NCBI GenBank assembly: GCA_024683255.1
Contig: JAIKYL010000171.1
Span: 1-24,488 of the forward strand
Length of the DNA: 24,488 nt
Direction: 5' to 3'
DNA from: Bacteroidales bacterium
GTDB lineage: Bacteria; Bacteroidota; Bacteroidia; Bacteroidales; UBA932
Position 1 is the first letter of the stretch. Each line of letters starts with the position of its first letter. The notes under the pieces are model-generated. The model was not told the DNA's origin. It made no database searches and saw only the letters and a program-made list of their open reading frames with translations. Below, one piece after another: positions 15,212-22,737 of the stretch. A program made the translations under genes and the position numbers.

Positions 15212-15815
15212 TGCTCAGTCCTCCTTCATTAGATGCCCGATCGGTGTCGGGCATGACGGTTTCGTCATTGCCGGCTTGACCGGCAATCTCCTTAAAAACA
15301 GTCAGGGCGTTGGCCACTGCCTGCGTATAGGCGCGGGAAGTGATGGTGGAAGCGGTGATGGCGTCCACGTCTCCGCCGTCCTTCTTCACGGAAAGGATCT
15401 TCACGGAAGGATCGAAGCCCCTCCACTGGTCCATGAACTTGACGTCCGTATTGCACTTGGCGCCCAGGCCGGGAGTCTCCGACTGGGACAGCACGGAGGT
15501 GTTGTACACTACGCCGTCCGGGGTAACACCCACCATAAGGGTGAGGTTGCCGCCGAAGCCCACAGTAGTGGACTCGATGGCGTATCCCACCACGGCGTCG
15601 CCGTCCGTAGCCTTGTAATATCGGCCGTCCTCATTATACTGCAATTCCGTAAAATGGGGCAGCACCTGGGAGATGGCCTTTTCCGTCTTGGCGGCGGCCG
15701 CCTTGTCAATGGGTTCTTTGGTGAGGGCATAGGCTCCGCCCAGAAGGGCCGAGCATACCAGGCAGGTAATGCCCAGCACCAGCACCATGTTGGTAAGGTT
15801 GGATTTTACTGCCAT
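15204..15815 (-). CDS. rnfG: Rnf complex subunit RnfG with repeat-encoded C-terminal tail
   Basis: Membrane-anchored flavoprotein with covalently bound FMN on the outer face of the membrane. One hydrophobic segment (about 11-30) precedes the FMN_bind domain. The flavinylation motif is DAITASTITS (151-160), with Thr157 as the likely FMN attachment residue; the usual SGAT reads TAST here. The natural domain seems to end near ALTVF (residue 174). The last 29 residues come mostly from the 64-bp repeat at 15231-15294 and read EIAGQAGNDETVMPDTDRAS, followed by a short linker. The tail should lie on the same side as the FMN domain. It starts 3 bases after rnfD and overlaps rnfE by 8 bases. Confidence 0.94.
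   Translation of the reverse strand: MAVKSNLTNMVLVLGITCLVCSALLGGAYALTKEPIDKAAAAKTEKAISQVLPHFTELQYNEDGRYYKATDGDAVVGYAIESTTVGFGGNLTLMVGVTPDGVVYNTSVLSQSETPGLGAKCNTDVKFMDQWRGFDPSVKILSVKKDGGDVDAITASTITSRAYTQAVANALTVFKEIAGQAGNDETVMPDTDRASNEGGLSNE
15218..15227 (-). promoter_or_regulatory. Shine-Dalgarno before rnfE
   Basis: The coding strand reads GAAGGAGGAC, with GGAGG 8 bases from the rnfE ATG and lying inside the end of rnfG. The same 10 bases precede rnfC. Other starts in the window have no comparable motif. Confidence 0.6.
15231..15294 (-). repeat. Double-hairpin repeat, copy A, translated within rnfG
   Basis: 64 bases with 62 identities to copy B at 18223-18286; the two differences are adjacent (GG against TT on the plus strand). 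It has two perfect 8-bp hairpins: ATGCCCGA/TCGGGCAT with a 6-base loop and ATTGCCGG/CCGGCAAT with a 5-base loop. It lies wholly inside rnfG near its 3' end, in frame, encoding a shared peptide. It ends 3 bases before the SD of rnfE on the coding strand. Confidence 0.92.
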
Positions 15816-15818
15816 AGC

Positions 15819-16802
15819 TTATTTCCTCCCGAATTTTTTCTGTTTGAAGCCCATGTTGATGAGCGGGACCACAGAGTTCATGATGAGGATGGCGAAGGAA
15901 ACGCCTTCCGGATACGAACCGAAGTAACGGATGAGCACGGTAAGAAGGCCGATGCCCACGCCGAAGACAACGCCGCCCCAGGCCGACATGGGCGAGGTGA
16001 CATAATCCGTTGCCATGAAACAGGCACCCAGGATGAGACCACCGGTAAGGAGGTTGAACACGGGATCCGTGAATCGGGCCGGGTTGATACCCCAGAACAC
16101 CAGGGACACAAGGGCCACGGTGGCAAAGATGCTGAGGGTGATCCAGGGCTTGATGACCTTGCGGATGCAAAGGTACACGAAGCCGGCCAGGAGCGCCAGG
16201 GCGCAGACCTCACCGGCACTTCCGCCCAGATTGGCAAACAACATCTGGCCGTAGCTGTAACCATGCTCTGCCATGATATCCTGCACCGAAGCACCCTGCA
16301 TAAGGCCTTCCTGGATAGCACCCAGCGGGGTGGCCCCCGTTACCGCATCGGCCCCGAAGAGGCCCTGCGGCTGGCTCCAGGTGGTCATGTAGGTGGGGAA
16401 GGAAACCAGCAGGAACACACGGCCCACCAGGGCAGGGTTCCAGATGTTCTGGCCGATACCGCCGAAAGTCATCTTGGCAACGCCGATGGCCACCACCGAA
16501 CCGATCACAATCACCCACCAGGGCGTTGTGTAAGGCACGTTCAAGGCCAGCAGAATACCGGTAATGACGGCGGAGAGGTCCCCTATCGTAGAGGGCTTTT
16601 TGAGCATATACTTGGTAATGGCCCATTCCAGCAGTACGCAGGAGGCCACGCTCACTGCCATCACCAGCATTTCCCTCCAGCCATAGAAGACGAAGGAACA
16701 GATGACGGCCGGTGCAAGCGCTATGATTACATCCAGCATCAGGGACTTGGTGGAGTCCTTGGAATGGATGTGGGGGTTAGGTGATACAATTAACTTACTC
16801 AT
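15819..16802 (-). CDS. rnfD: Rnf complex subunit RnfD
   Basis: A 327-residue integral membrane flavoprotein (NqrB homologue) with about nine to ten hydrophobic segments. The N-terminus SPNPHIHSKDST is typical of RnfD. The FMN attachment motif DAVTGATPLG holds Thr158, expected to carry phosphoester-linked FMN, and the conserved GGIGQNIWNPALVGR lies just upstream. The C-terminal half has FMATDYVTSPMS and SYPEGVSFAILIMNSVVPLI, both family-typical. Starts 6 bases after rnfC. Length is slightly below the usual 330-350. Confidence 0.96.
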   Translation of the reverse strand: MSKLIVSPNPHIHSKDSTKSLMLDVIIALAPAVICSFVFYGWREMLVMAVSVASCVLLEWAITKYMLKKPSTIGDLSAVITGILLALNVPYTTPWWVIVIGSVVAIGVAKMTFGGIGQNIWNPALVGRVFLLVSFPTYMTTWSQPQGLFGADAVTGATPLGAIQEGLMQGASVQDIMAEHGYSYGQMLFANLGGSAGEVCALALLAGFVYLCIRKVIKPWITLSIFATVALVSLVFWGINPARFTDPVFNLLTGGLILGACFMATDYVTSPMSAWGGVVFGVGIGLLTVLIRYFGSYPEGVSFAILIMNSVVPLINMGFKQKKFGRK

Positions 16803-16808
16803 ACCCTC

Positions 16809-18200
16809 TTACTTTTTTTCAGTTTCGGCAGCCTTCGCGGCTTCGGCGGCGGCCTTGGCGGCGGCAGCCCTTGCGCGGATATTACCCATTACGGCGCCCT
16901 TGCCTATGCGGATGTTGTCCAGCAGCGGAATGTGGGCGGGGCAGGAATACAGGCAGCAGCCGCATTCGATGCAGTCCTGGGCCGCATTCTGCTCCATGGC
17001 ATCCCAGTCCTTGGCGCGGGCCAGTTTGTTCAGCAGGAACGGTTCCAGGCCCATGGGGCAGGCATCGGCACATCTGCCGCAGCGGATACAGCCCGTCTCC
17101 GGAGCGCGGCGGGTCTGCTTCTCCGTGAGGAAAAGCAGGGCGCCGGTGCCCTTGACGGTGGCAGCGTCCAGGTTGGCAACGGCACGGCCCATCATGGGAC
17201 CGCCGCTGATGACCTTGGCCGCTTCCTCCGGGACACCGCCCAGATAGTCGATGATATAACGGAGCGGGGTTCCCACGCGGACCAGCAGGTTGGCCTGTTT
17301 GGGGAAGCACTCGCCCGTTACCGTGACGGAATTGTCCACAATGGGTTTGTTCTTCTGCACGGCGTCGTATACGGCCAGGGCCGTTGCTACGTTCTGGACT
17401 ACGGCACCCACGCTGATGGGAAGGGCTCCGGAACCCACCTGACGGTGCATCACAGCGTCGATGAGCTGCTTTTCACCGCCCTGCGGATACATCATCTTCA
17501 TCTCCATCACCTCAATGCCGCTGTAACCCAGCTTGGCAATCACTTCCTTGATGTGAGAGATGGCTTCGGGCTTGTTCTCTTCAATGGCAATGGTGCAGGG
17601 AACGTCTCCCATGGCCTTTTTGAGGAGGGCGGCACCCACCACCACCTGTTCTCCCTTCTCCAGGAGGGTGCGGAAGTCTGAGGTAAGGTAAGGTTCGCAC
17701 TCGCAGCCATTGATGATAACCCGCTCGCACTTGGAGCCCGGAGGCGGGCTCAGTTTCACGTGCGTGGGGAAGGTGGCACCGCCCAGACCCACGACGCCGC
17801 CCAGGCGGATCTTGTCCACGATGGCCTTGGCGTCGTCCGGAATGGTGGTTACCAGGGTGTCGGTAGTATCAATGCCATCGGCCCACTCGTCGCCTTCCAC
17901 GGCAATCTCAATGTGGGTGGCGGGACGCCCGGCCAGATCGGCCCGGGGAGCGATGGACTTGACGGTTCCGCTCACGGAGGAGTGGATGAAGGCACCCACA
18001 AAGCCACCCGGCTCCGCAATCACCTGCCCCACTTTCACCTTGTCGCCCACAGCCACAACGGGCACGGAAGGTGCGCCGATGTGCTGGGCCACGGAGATGT
18101 ACACGGTGGGAGCAATGGGCAGCGGCTCAATGCGGCACTCGCGGGAAATCTTGTTATCATGCGGATGGACACCGCCGATGGAAAAAGTTCTCTTACTCAT
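16809..18200 (-). CDS. rnfC: Rnf complex subunit RnfC
   Basis: The cytoplasmic, membrane-associated NADH/FMN-binding subunit, 463 residues. The N-terminal barrel-type region has GGVHPHDNK and VGQVIAEPGG, and the NuoF-like core contains RLGGVVGLGGATFPTHVKL (about 132-150). Two ferredoxin-type [4Fe-4S] motifs follow, Cys371/374/377/381 and Cys410/413/416/420, then an Ala/Lys-rich helical tail. The start at 18200 was chosen because MSKRTFSIGG matches the family beginning. The longer open frame to 18278 is a read-through of the double-hairpin repeat in another frame. The ATG sits in the sequence ATGAGTAA overlapping the rnfB stop, with GGAGG 9 bases upstream. Confidence 0.96.
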   Translation of the reverse strand: MSKRTFSIGGVHPHDNKISRECRIEPLPIAPTVYISVAQHIGAPSVPVVAVGDKVKVGQVIAEPGGFVGAFIHSSVSGTVKSIAPRADLAGRPATHIEIAVEGDEWADGIDTTDTLVTTIPDDAKAIVDKIRLGGVVGLGGATFPTHVKLSPPPGSKCERVIINGCECEPYLTSDFRTLLEKGEQVVVGAALLKKAMGDVPCTIAIEENKPEAISHIKEVIAKLGYSGIEVMEMKMMYPQGGEKQLIDAVMHRQVGSGALPISVGAVVQNVATALAVYDAVQKNKPIVDNSVTVTGECFPKQANLLVRVGTPLRYIIDYLGGVPEEAAKVISGGPMMGRAVANLDAATVKGTGALLFLTEKQTRRAPETGCIRCGRCADACPMGLEPFLLNKLARAKDWDAMEQNAAQDCIECGCCLYSCPAHIPLLDNIRIGKGAVMGNIRARAAAAKAAAEAAKAAETEKK

Positions 18201-19158
18201 CTTTCTTGTCCTCCTTCTTTTGAGATGCCCGATCGGTGTCGGGCATGACTTTTTCGTCATTGCCGGCTTGACCGGCAATCTCCTTAGCTTTCTGCTGACG
18301 AATCTTGATACGTTCCTTTACAGCGTCCTTGTCCAGGGGCTTGGGGAAGTTCACGCCGTGGATGGCGCCGGTGGGGCACATGGCCTCGCACTCCCGGCAG
18401 AGCTTACACTTGGACGGGTCTATGTACGCAATGTTGCCTTCCACGGTGATGGCATCGTGCGTACAGGTCTTGGCGCAGATGCCGCAGCCGATGCAGGCAT
18501 TGGCGCAGGCCTTCTTGGCCACGGGGCCCTTGTCCTTGTTAATGCAGGAAACGAATTCGCGCATGCCGCGGGGACCCTGAGGCCGGATCTCGATGATGTG
18601 CCGGGGGCAGGCTTTCACGCAGGAACCGCAGGCCGTGCACTTGCTCTGGTCCACAACCGGCAGTCCCGTCTCCGGATTCATCGACAGGGCGCCGAACTGA
18701 CAGGCCGATACGCAGTCGCCGCAGCCCAGGCAGCCATAGGAACAGCCGGTATCGCCGGTGTACAGGAGCGACTTGACGGCGCAAGAAGCATAGCCGTCGT
18801 ACTCGTTCACCTTGGGACGGGCCTCGCAGGTTCCGTTGCAGCGGACCACCGCCACCTGGGGAGCCTTGGCCTGGACCTCATAACCCAGGATGGCCGCCAC
18901 CTTGGCCATGACGTCGTTGCCACCCACCGGACAGAAATTCTTGTCCAGGTTGGGCGCCTTCACGGCCGCCTCGGCAAAAGCGCGGCAGCCGGCAAAGCCG
19001 CAACCGCCGCAATTGGCACCGGGCATCACCTTTTCCACCTCGTCGATGCGGGGATCCTCCTCCACCTTGAACTTCTTGGCCACCAGGTACAGAACCAGGG
19101 CCAGCAGGAGTCCCAGGACGGTGATCACCGCAACGGTCCAAATGATGATGTTAGTCAT
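18193..19158 (-). CDS. rnfB: Rnf complex subunit RnfB with repeat-encoded C-terminal tail
   Basis: The ferredoxin-accepting subunit, 321 residues. One N-terminal transmembrane segment (about 4-27) is followed by the RnfB-specific cluster region CGGCGFAGCRAFAEA plus a downstream Cys. Four ferredoxin [4Fe-4S] motifs come next: CLGCGDCVSAC, CTACGSCVKAC, CIGCGICAKTC and CKLCRECEAMC. This is the multi-cluster form common in Bacteroidota and Clostridia. After the last cluster domain the final 30 residues (from about 292) carry the repeat-encoded peptide EIAGQAGNDEKVMPDTDRAS and a charged end (QKKEDKKDE). The tail is on the cytoplasmic side. Starts 6 bases after rseC. Confidence 0.96.
   Translation of the reverse strand: MTNIIIWTVAVITVLGLLLALVLYLVAKKFKVEEDPRIDEVEKVMPGANCGGCGFAGCRAFAEAAVKAPNLDKNFCPVGGNDVMAKVAAILGYEVQAKAPQVAVVRCNGTCEARPKVNEYDGYASCAVKSLLYTGDTGCSYGCLGCGDCVSACQFGALSMNPETGLPVVDQSKCTACGSCVKACPRHIIEIRPQGPRGMREFVSCINKDKGPVAKKACANACIGCGICAKTCTHDAITVEGNIAYIDPSKCKLCRECEAMCPTGAIHGVNFPKPLDKDAVKERIKIRQQKAKEIAGQAGNDEKVMPDTDRASQKKEDKKDE
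18208..18217 (-). promoter_or_regulatory. Shine-Dalgarno before rnfC
   Basis: Coding strand GAAGGAGGAC, identical to the motif before rnfE, with GGAGG 9 bases from the rnfC ATG. It is encoded within the last codons of rnfB and lies 5 bases after repeat copy B. Confidence 0.6.
18223..18286 (-). repeat. Double-hairpin repeat, copy B, translated within rnfB
   Basis: Partner of copy A at 15231-15294, in the same orientation and reading frame, with the same pair of 8-bp hairpins. AAGGAG occurs at its upstream edge on the coding strand and again in the SD a few bases beyond its downstream edge, as in copy A. On the coding strand two frames are open through it and the third meets TGA. Confidence 0.92.
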
Positions 19159-19164
19159 AAGTTT

Positions 19165-19575
19165 TTATTTAATAGTAAACACGTATTCGTTTTTGAAGCG
19201 GTCCCTGAAGAGCCACAGCAGGAGGTAATACACCGCCACGGCTCCAATCCCGGCCAATCCGGCGGGAACTTCTCCCACACCCAGAGCCACAAGGCCCAGG
19301 ATAACGGCCAGAAGTACCACCAGCGGAATCATATAGGCCAGCCACACGGCTTTCATGCCCATGGAAGCCTTCAGCACCACTTCCACCTCGTCTCCCACAC
19401 CGTACGGTGCATACGGGTCCGTGGGCACTTCCACAGCCTTTTCGGCCACATCGGCCATTCCGCAGAGGCCCGCGGCGTGACAGGTGGAACAGGCGGCATG
19501 TTGCTCTATGGCCACCGTGGTGGTCTGGGGGGTCATCCGGATGATCCGGCCCTTATGACTCACCTGCTCTTTCAT
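19165..19575 (-). CDS. rseC: RseC/MucC-family membrane protein
   Basis: A 136-residue SoxR-reducing-system RseC family protein. The N-terminal soluble part has the family's cysteines (CSTCHAAGLCG, about 29-39), and two transmembrane segments follow (about 76-96 and 102-122). In Bacteroidota this family commonly sits directly upstream of rnfB and is presumed to help Rnf assembly or function. That role is inferred from context, since family names come from the E. coli rpoE and SoxR systems. The ATG overlaps the stop of the DUF3108 gene as ATGA. Six bases separate it from rnfB. Confidence 0.88.
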   Translation of the reverse strand: MKEQVSHKGRIIRMTPQTTTVAIEQHAACSTCHAAGLCGMADVAEKAVEVPTDPYAPYGVGDEVEVVLKASMGMKAVWLAYMIPLVVLLAVILGLVALGVGEVPAGLAGIGAVAVYYLLLWLFRDRFKNEYVFTIK

Positions 19576-20399
19576 TTCTTTTCCAGGGCGGTAAAGGGAT
19601 ATACCAGATTCTCATAACCCTTGAGCGTCCCCCGCATGGCGCCCACGCGGAGCGGTGCCCAGAAGGAGATCGGCAGCTGGTTGGCGTCGTCCGACAGCCA
19701 GATTTTCACGTCTTCATCCCCTTCAAACATGGCTCCTTCCACCACCGAGCAGCTTAGCTTCTGGCAGCGGACCTTGCCCATTCCCTTCACCTTGATGGTT
19801 TCCACACCAACCTTGGTAAGATAAATATGGAAAACCATATCGTCAATGGCGAAATTGAGCCCATAGCGCTTCCCCGTCTCCATTTTGGTAAGGTCTGTCT
19901 GGCGGATGAAATACACCAGGGAAGGGACATCGCACACGCAGTCCACCAGGGGAATGTCCAGGTTCATGGGTCCCGTGGACGTCATGTCCACAAAAGCATG
20001 GATCTGGCGCGCCTCCCAGTCGTAACTGTACAGGTTATAGGCCGCATAAGTGCCCTCGTGCGTATCCCGGATGCATTTTTGGGGTTGCAGGCTCCCCTTT
20101 TTGAACCAGCCCTCGAAATGCTCCCGGATCTTGAAAAAGACATCGAAGAAAGGAGCCGTCCGGGCCGACACGTCGCTGTGATAGAGGGTTTCCCGACCCA
20201 GCCGGGTTTCGTCCAGGCGGATGACGGCCGTAGCCACTTCCGTATTAACGGCGCCCCACTTGTAAGAAACACCCAGCGTAAGGACTTCCCCTGCCTGGAA
20301 GCGGGTCTCATCGGAGAAAGGGATGCAGGAATACTTATCCTGCGCCCCAGCCCACACAGACAGAAAAAGGGCCGACAATATGATAACCCAGCGGCGCAT
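19572..20399 (-). CDS. DUF3108-type secreted protein
   Basis: A 275-residue protein with a clear signal peptide (MRRWVIILSALFLSVWAGAQ) and probable cleavage after AGAQ. The mature start, ETRFQAGEVLTLGVSYKWGAVN, and the later pattern of alternating strands resemble DUF3108, a predicted lipocalin-like beta-barrel family exported to the periplasm. Function is unknown. The start at 20399 gives the signal peptide; the longer frame to 20519 runs into dnaB and encodes an Arg/Pro-rich shadow sequence. It follows the dnaB stop after 4 bases and overlaps rseC by 4 bases. Confidence 0.78.
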   Translation of the reverse strand: MRRWVIILSALFLSVWAGAQDKYSCIPFSDETRFQAGEVLTLGVSYKWGAVNTEVATAVIRLDETRLGRETLYHSDVSARTAPFFDVFFKIREHFEGWFKKGSLQPQKCIRDTHEGTYAAYNLYSYDWEARQIHAFVDMTSTGPMNLDIPLVDCVCDVPSLVYFIRQTDLTKMETGKRYGLNFAIDDMVFHIYLTKVGVETIKVKGMGKVRCQKLSCSVVEGAMFEGDEDVKIWLSDDANQLPISFWAPLRVGAMRGTLKGYENLVYPFTALEKK

Positions 20400-20403
20400 T
20401 GCG

Positions 20404-21888
20404 TTAGAAACCTGCCTGCTGATCAAAATCGTAATTGGAATCCGCCACGGCGCTGTTGGCCCCGCTGGCCACCGGCTCCTGACGGGCATAGACGTCCAGG
20501 CTCTGCTCCGGCTCCACAAACTTCACCTGACCGGCCTTGTACCTCATTTCAATATCGCACACCTCACCGTTACGGTGCTTGGCAATGACCAGGATGGCCT
20601 TCTCCCTGTCTTCCGGATTTTCGCTCATGCCCACGAAGTCCGGCCGATGGATGAAGATGACCATATCGGCATCCTGCTCGATGGAACCGGATTCACGGAG
20701 GTCGCTGAGCTGAGGTTTGCCGGTGCCGCCGGTGCGCTGGACGGCATTTCTGGAAAGCTGCGACAGGGCGATGATGGGAATGTTAAGCTCTTTAGCCGTA
20801 GCCTTGAGGGTACGGGAAATAGCCGCCACTTCCTGTTCACGCAGGCCGCGCAGTTCCGCCGGGCCCTGCATGAGCTGCAGATAGTCCACCACAATAAGGC
20901 GCACGCCTTTCTGCTTTACCAGACGTTTGGCCTTGGTGCGGAATTCCATGATGGGAATGCCAGGGGTATCGTCAATATAAAGCGGGGCTTTTGACAGTCT
21001 GCGCAAAGTGTCTTCCAACTGGACCCACTCATACTGCTCCAACTTTACGCCGCCCTTGATCTTTTCACCGGACAGGCCGGATTCCGTGGTGATAAGGCGC
21101 TTGCCCAGCTGCTCCGCGCTCATTTCCAGGGAGAACACGGCAACCGGCATATTGGCCTCCACGGCTGCATTTCTGGCAATGTTAAGGGCGAAGGCGGTTT
21201 TACCCACGGACGGACGGGCGGCCAGGATAATAAGGTCGCTCTTCTGCCAGCCCTGGGTTACGCGGTCCACGGACGGGAAACCGGACGGCACGCCGGACAG
21301 GCCGGTCTGCTGCTGCAGTTCCTGCAGATTGTCCAGGACGGAATTGATGATGGAGCCGATATCCTGGACATCTCGCTTTACATTGTTCTGAATGGCGGCG
21401 AAGACCTTGGTCTGGGCGTTGTCAATCAAATCGTCCACATTGGTGGACTCGTCGAAAGACTGCTTGAGAATCTCGTACGAAGCCGTAATGAGATCCCGCT
21501 GGATGGTCTTCTGCTTAAGGATTTTGATGTAGTACTCAATATGCGCGGCCGCGCCGATATTCTGCGACAGCCGGGCCAGCACAACGGGACCGCCCACCAC
21601 TTCCAGATTGCCTTTGGAGCGAAGCTTTTCGCTTACGGTAACCAGGTCTATGGAGACATGCTCGTTCACCAGTTCCGACATGGCCTCGAAAATCATCCGG
21701 TGCTGCGGGTCATAGAAGCAGGAAGGAGAGAGTTCCTCCATGGATTCATCGATGGTGGAAGGCTCCACCAGCATGGCGCCCAGCACGGCCTCCTCCACAT
21801 CCAGGGCCTGCGGGGGTTTGTTCCCCATCAGGGTTTCCAGGTTGAGAGGCTCTTCCGAACGGTTTCTCTTTCGGGACGGCTCCGGCAT
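20404..21888 (-). CDS. dnaB: Replicative DNA helicase DnaB
   Basis: Hexameric 5'-3' helicase that unwinds DNA at the replication fork and recruits primase, 494 residues. The N-terminal DnaB domain starts at PPQALDVEEAVLGAMLVEP (about 25-43). A linker follows, then the RecA-like domain with Walker A ARPSVGKTAFA (Lys230), Walker B LIVVDYLQLM, and the conserved SQLSRNAVQRTGG and DLRESGSIEQDAD motifs. No intein interrupts it. The Gln/Asp-rich C-terminal tail is lineage-specific. It follows the zinc-ribbon gene by 6 bases and precedes the DUF3108 gene by 4. Confidence 0.97.
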   Translation of the reverse strand: MPEPSRKRNRSEEPLNLETLMGNKPPQALDVEEAVLGAMLVEPSTIDESMEELSPSCFYDPQHRMIFEAMSELVNEHVSIDLVTVSEKLRSKGNLEVVGGPVVLARLSQNIGAAAHIEYYIKILKQKTIQRDLITASYEILKQSFDESTNVDDLIDNAQTKVFAAIQNNVKRDVQDIGSIINSVLDNLQELQQQTGLSGVPSGFPSVDRVTQGWQKSDLIILAARPSVGKTAFALNIARNAAVEANMPVAVFSLEMSAEQLGKRLITTESGLSGEKIKGGVKLEQYEWVQLEDTLRRLSKAPLYIDDTPGIPIMEFRTKAKRLVKQKGVRLIVVDYLQLMQGPAELRGLREQEVAAISRTLKATAKELNIPIIALSQLSRNAVQRTGGTGKPQLSDLRESGSIEQDADMVIFIHRPDFVGMSENPEDREKAILVIAKHRNGEVCDIEMRYKAGQVKFVEPEQSLDVYARQEPVASGANSAVADSNYDFDQQAGF

Positions 21889-21894
21889 AACAGA

Positions 21895-22716
21895 CTACTC
21901 GAAATCCGGGTTAATGATAATACGGCCGCAATGCTCGCAGATGATGAGTTTGCGGTTGGAGGCAATTTCCACGCGGCGCTGCGGGGTAATGGTGTTGAAG
22001 CAGCCTCCGCAGGAGTCTCCGTTATAGATGCTCACCACGGCCAGGTGATTGTGCACGCTGGCGCGGATACGCTCATAGGCGCTCATGGTACGGGCGTCAA
22101 TCTTGGCGGCGCATTCGTCACGGTGTTTCTGAAGTACGGCCTCTTCCTTGGCGGTGGACTCCACAATGGCGTCCAGCTCTTCCTTCTTGGCCTTCAAGTC
22201 GTCCGTACGGATGGCAAGATGGTCCTTAAGGTCGTCCAACTGGGCCTTGAGGGCGCCGATCTCTGCACGGGTATCCACAATCTTCTTCTCCTCAATCTGA
22301 CGGAGCAGCTCCTGGTTCTCGATCTCCTTGTTAAGGGAGTCGTACTCGCGGGAGTTGGAGATGGTCTCCAGCTGGCGCTGATACTTCTCAATCACGCTCT
22401 CATGCTCTGCAATGGCCAATTTCGCATCGGCAATATTGCGGTTCATCTGATCCATGGTGGCCGAAATGGCGGCGCTGCGCTCCTTGAGGGTGGCGATTTC
22501 CTCTTCCAGGACGGCCACCTCGGCCGGCAGCTCACCACGGAGCTGGATAATCTTATCAATCTCTGAATCCGCGGCCTGAAGTTCATAGAGGGTCTTGAGT
22601 TTTTCCTCTACGGGCATATCGGAATCGGCAAAGTTTTTCTGCAGGGACACAAAAGTCTCTCTCTTGTCGATCGGGGCCTCCACTTTCTTGGCGGCGGTAG
22701 TTTTCTTGGTTGCCAT
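21895..22716 (-). CDS. Coiled-coil protein with C4-type zinc ribbon
   Basis: A 273-residue protein with a Lys/Ala-rich N-terminus, a long coiled coil (about 50-205, heptad-like Leu/Ile with many Glu and Lys) and a C-terminal zinc ribbon. Its ligands are Cys236, Cys239, Cys260 and Cys263 (CGGC, CEHC). This is the C4-type zinc ribbon / CT398-HP0958-like family, in which the helical arm and the ribbon are thought to contact nucleic acid or protein partners; the role in this phylum is unknown. The pairing with a Nif3-like gene just upstream is widely conserved. Confidence 0.85.
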   Translation of the reverse strand: MATKKTTAAKKVEAPIDKRETFVSLQKNFADSDMPVEEKLKTLYELQAADSEIDKIIQLRGELPAEVAVLEEEIATLKERSAAISATMDQMNRNIADAKLAIAEHESVIEKYQRQLETISNSREYDSLNKEIENQELLRQIEEKKIVDTRAEIGALKAQLDDLKDHLAIRTDDLKAKKEELDAIVESTAKEEAVLQKHRDECAAKIDARTMSAYERIRASVHNHLAVVSIYNGDSCGGCFNTITPQRRVEIASNRKLIICEHCGRIIINPDFE

Positions 22717-22720
22717 AAAT

Positions 22721-22736
22721 TATAAATCGATTTATA
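22721..22736. promoter_or_regulatory. 16-bp perfect palindrome TATAAATCGATTTATA
   Basis: A fully self-complementary site lying almost alone in the 21-base gap between the nif3-like stop and the zinc-ribbon ATG. It is the only non-overlapping gap of any size inside the 12-gene train. It could be an operator, a promoter-associated site or chance AT-rich sequence; no -7 box accompanies it. Confidence 0.4.
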
Positions 22737-22737
22737 T

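Noticed and set aside
14129..16784. Long plus-strand open frames opposite the rnf genes
   Set aside because: They are complementary to conserved membrane and flavoprotein genes and show His/Gly-rich shadow composition.
18201..18278. N-terminal extension of the rnfC reading frame
   Set aside because: It is the double-hairpin repeat read in a second open frame; the family start and a Shine-Dalgarno both support 18200.
15231..18286. The two double-hairpin copies as a CRISPR or an intrinsic terminator
   Set aside because: There are only two copies about 3 kb apart, they are translated, and no T tract follows, so neither reading fits.
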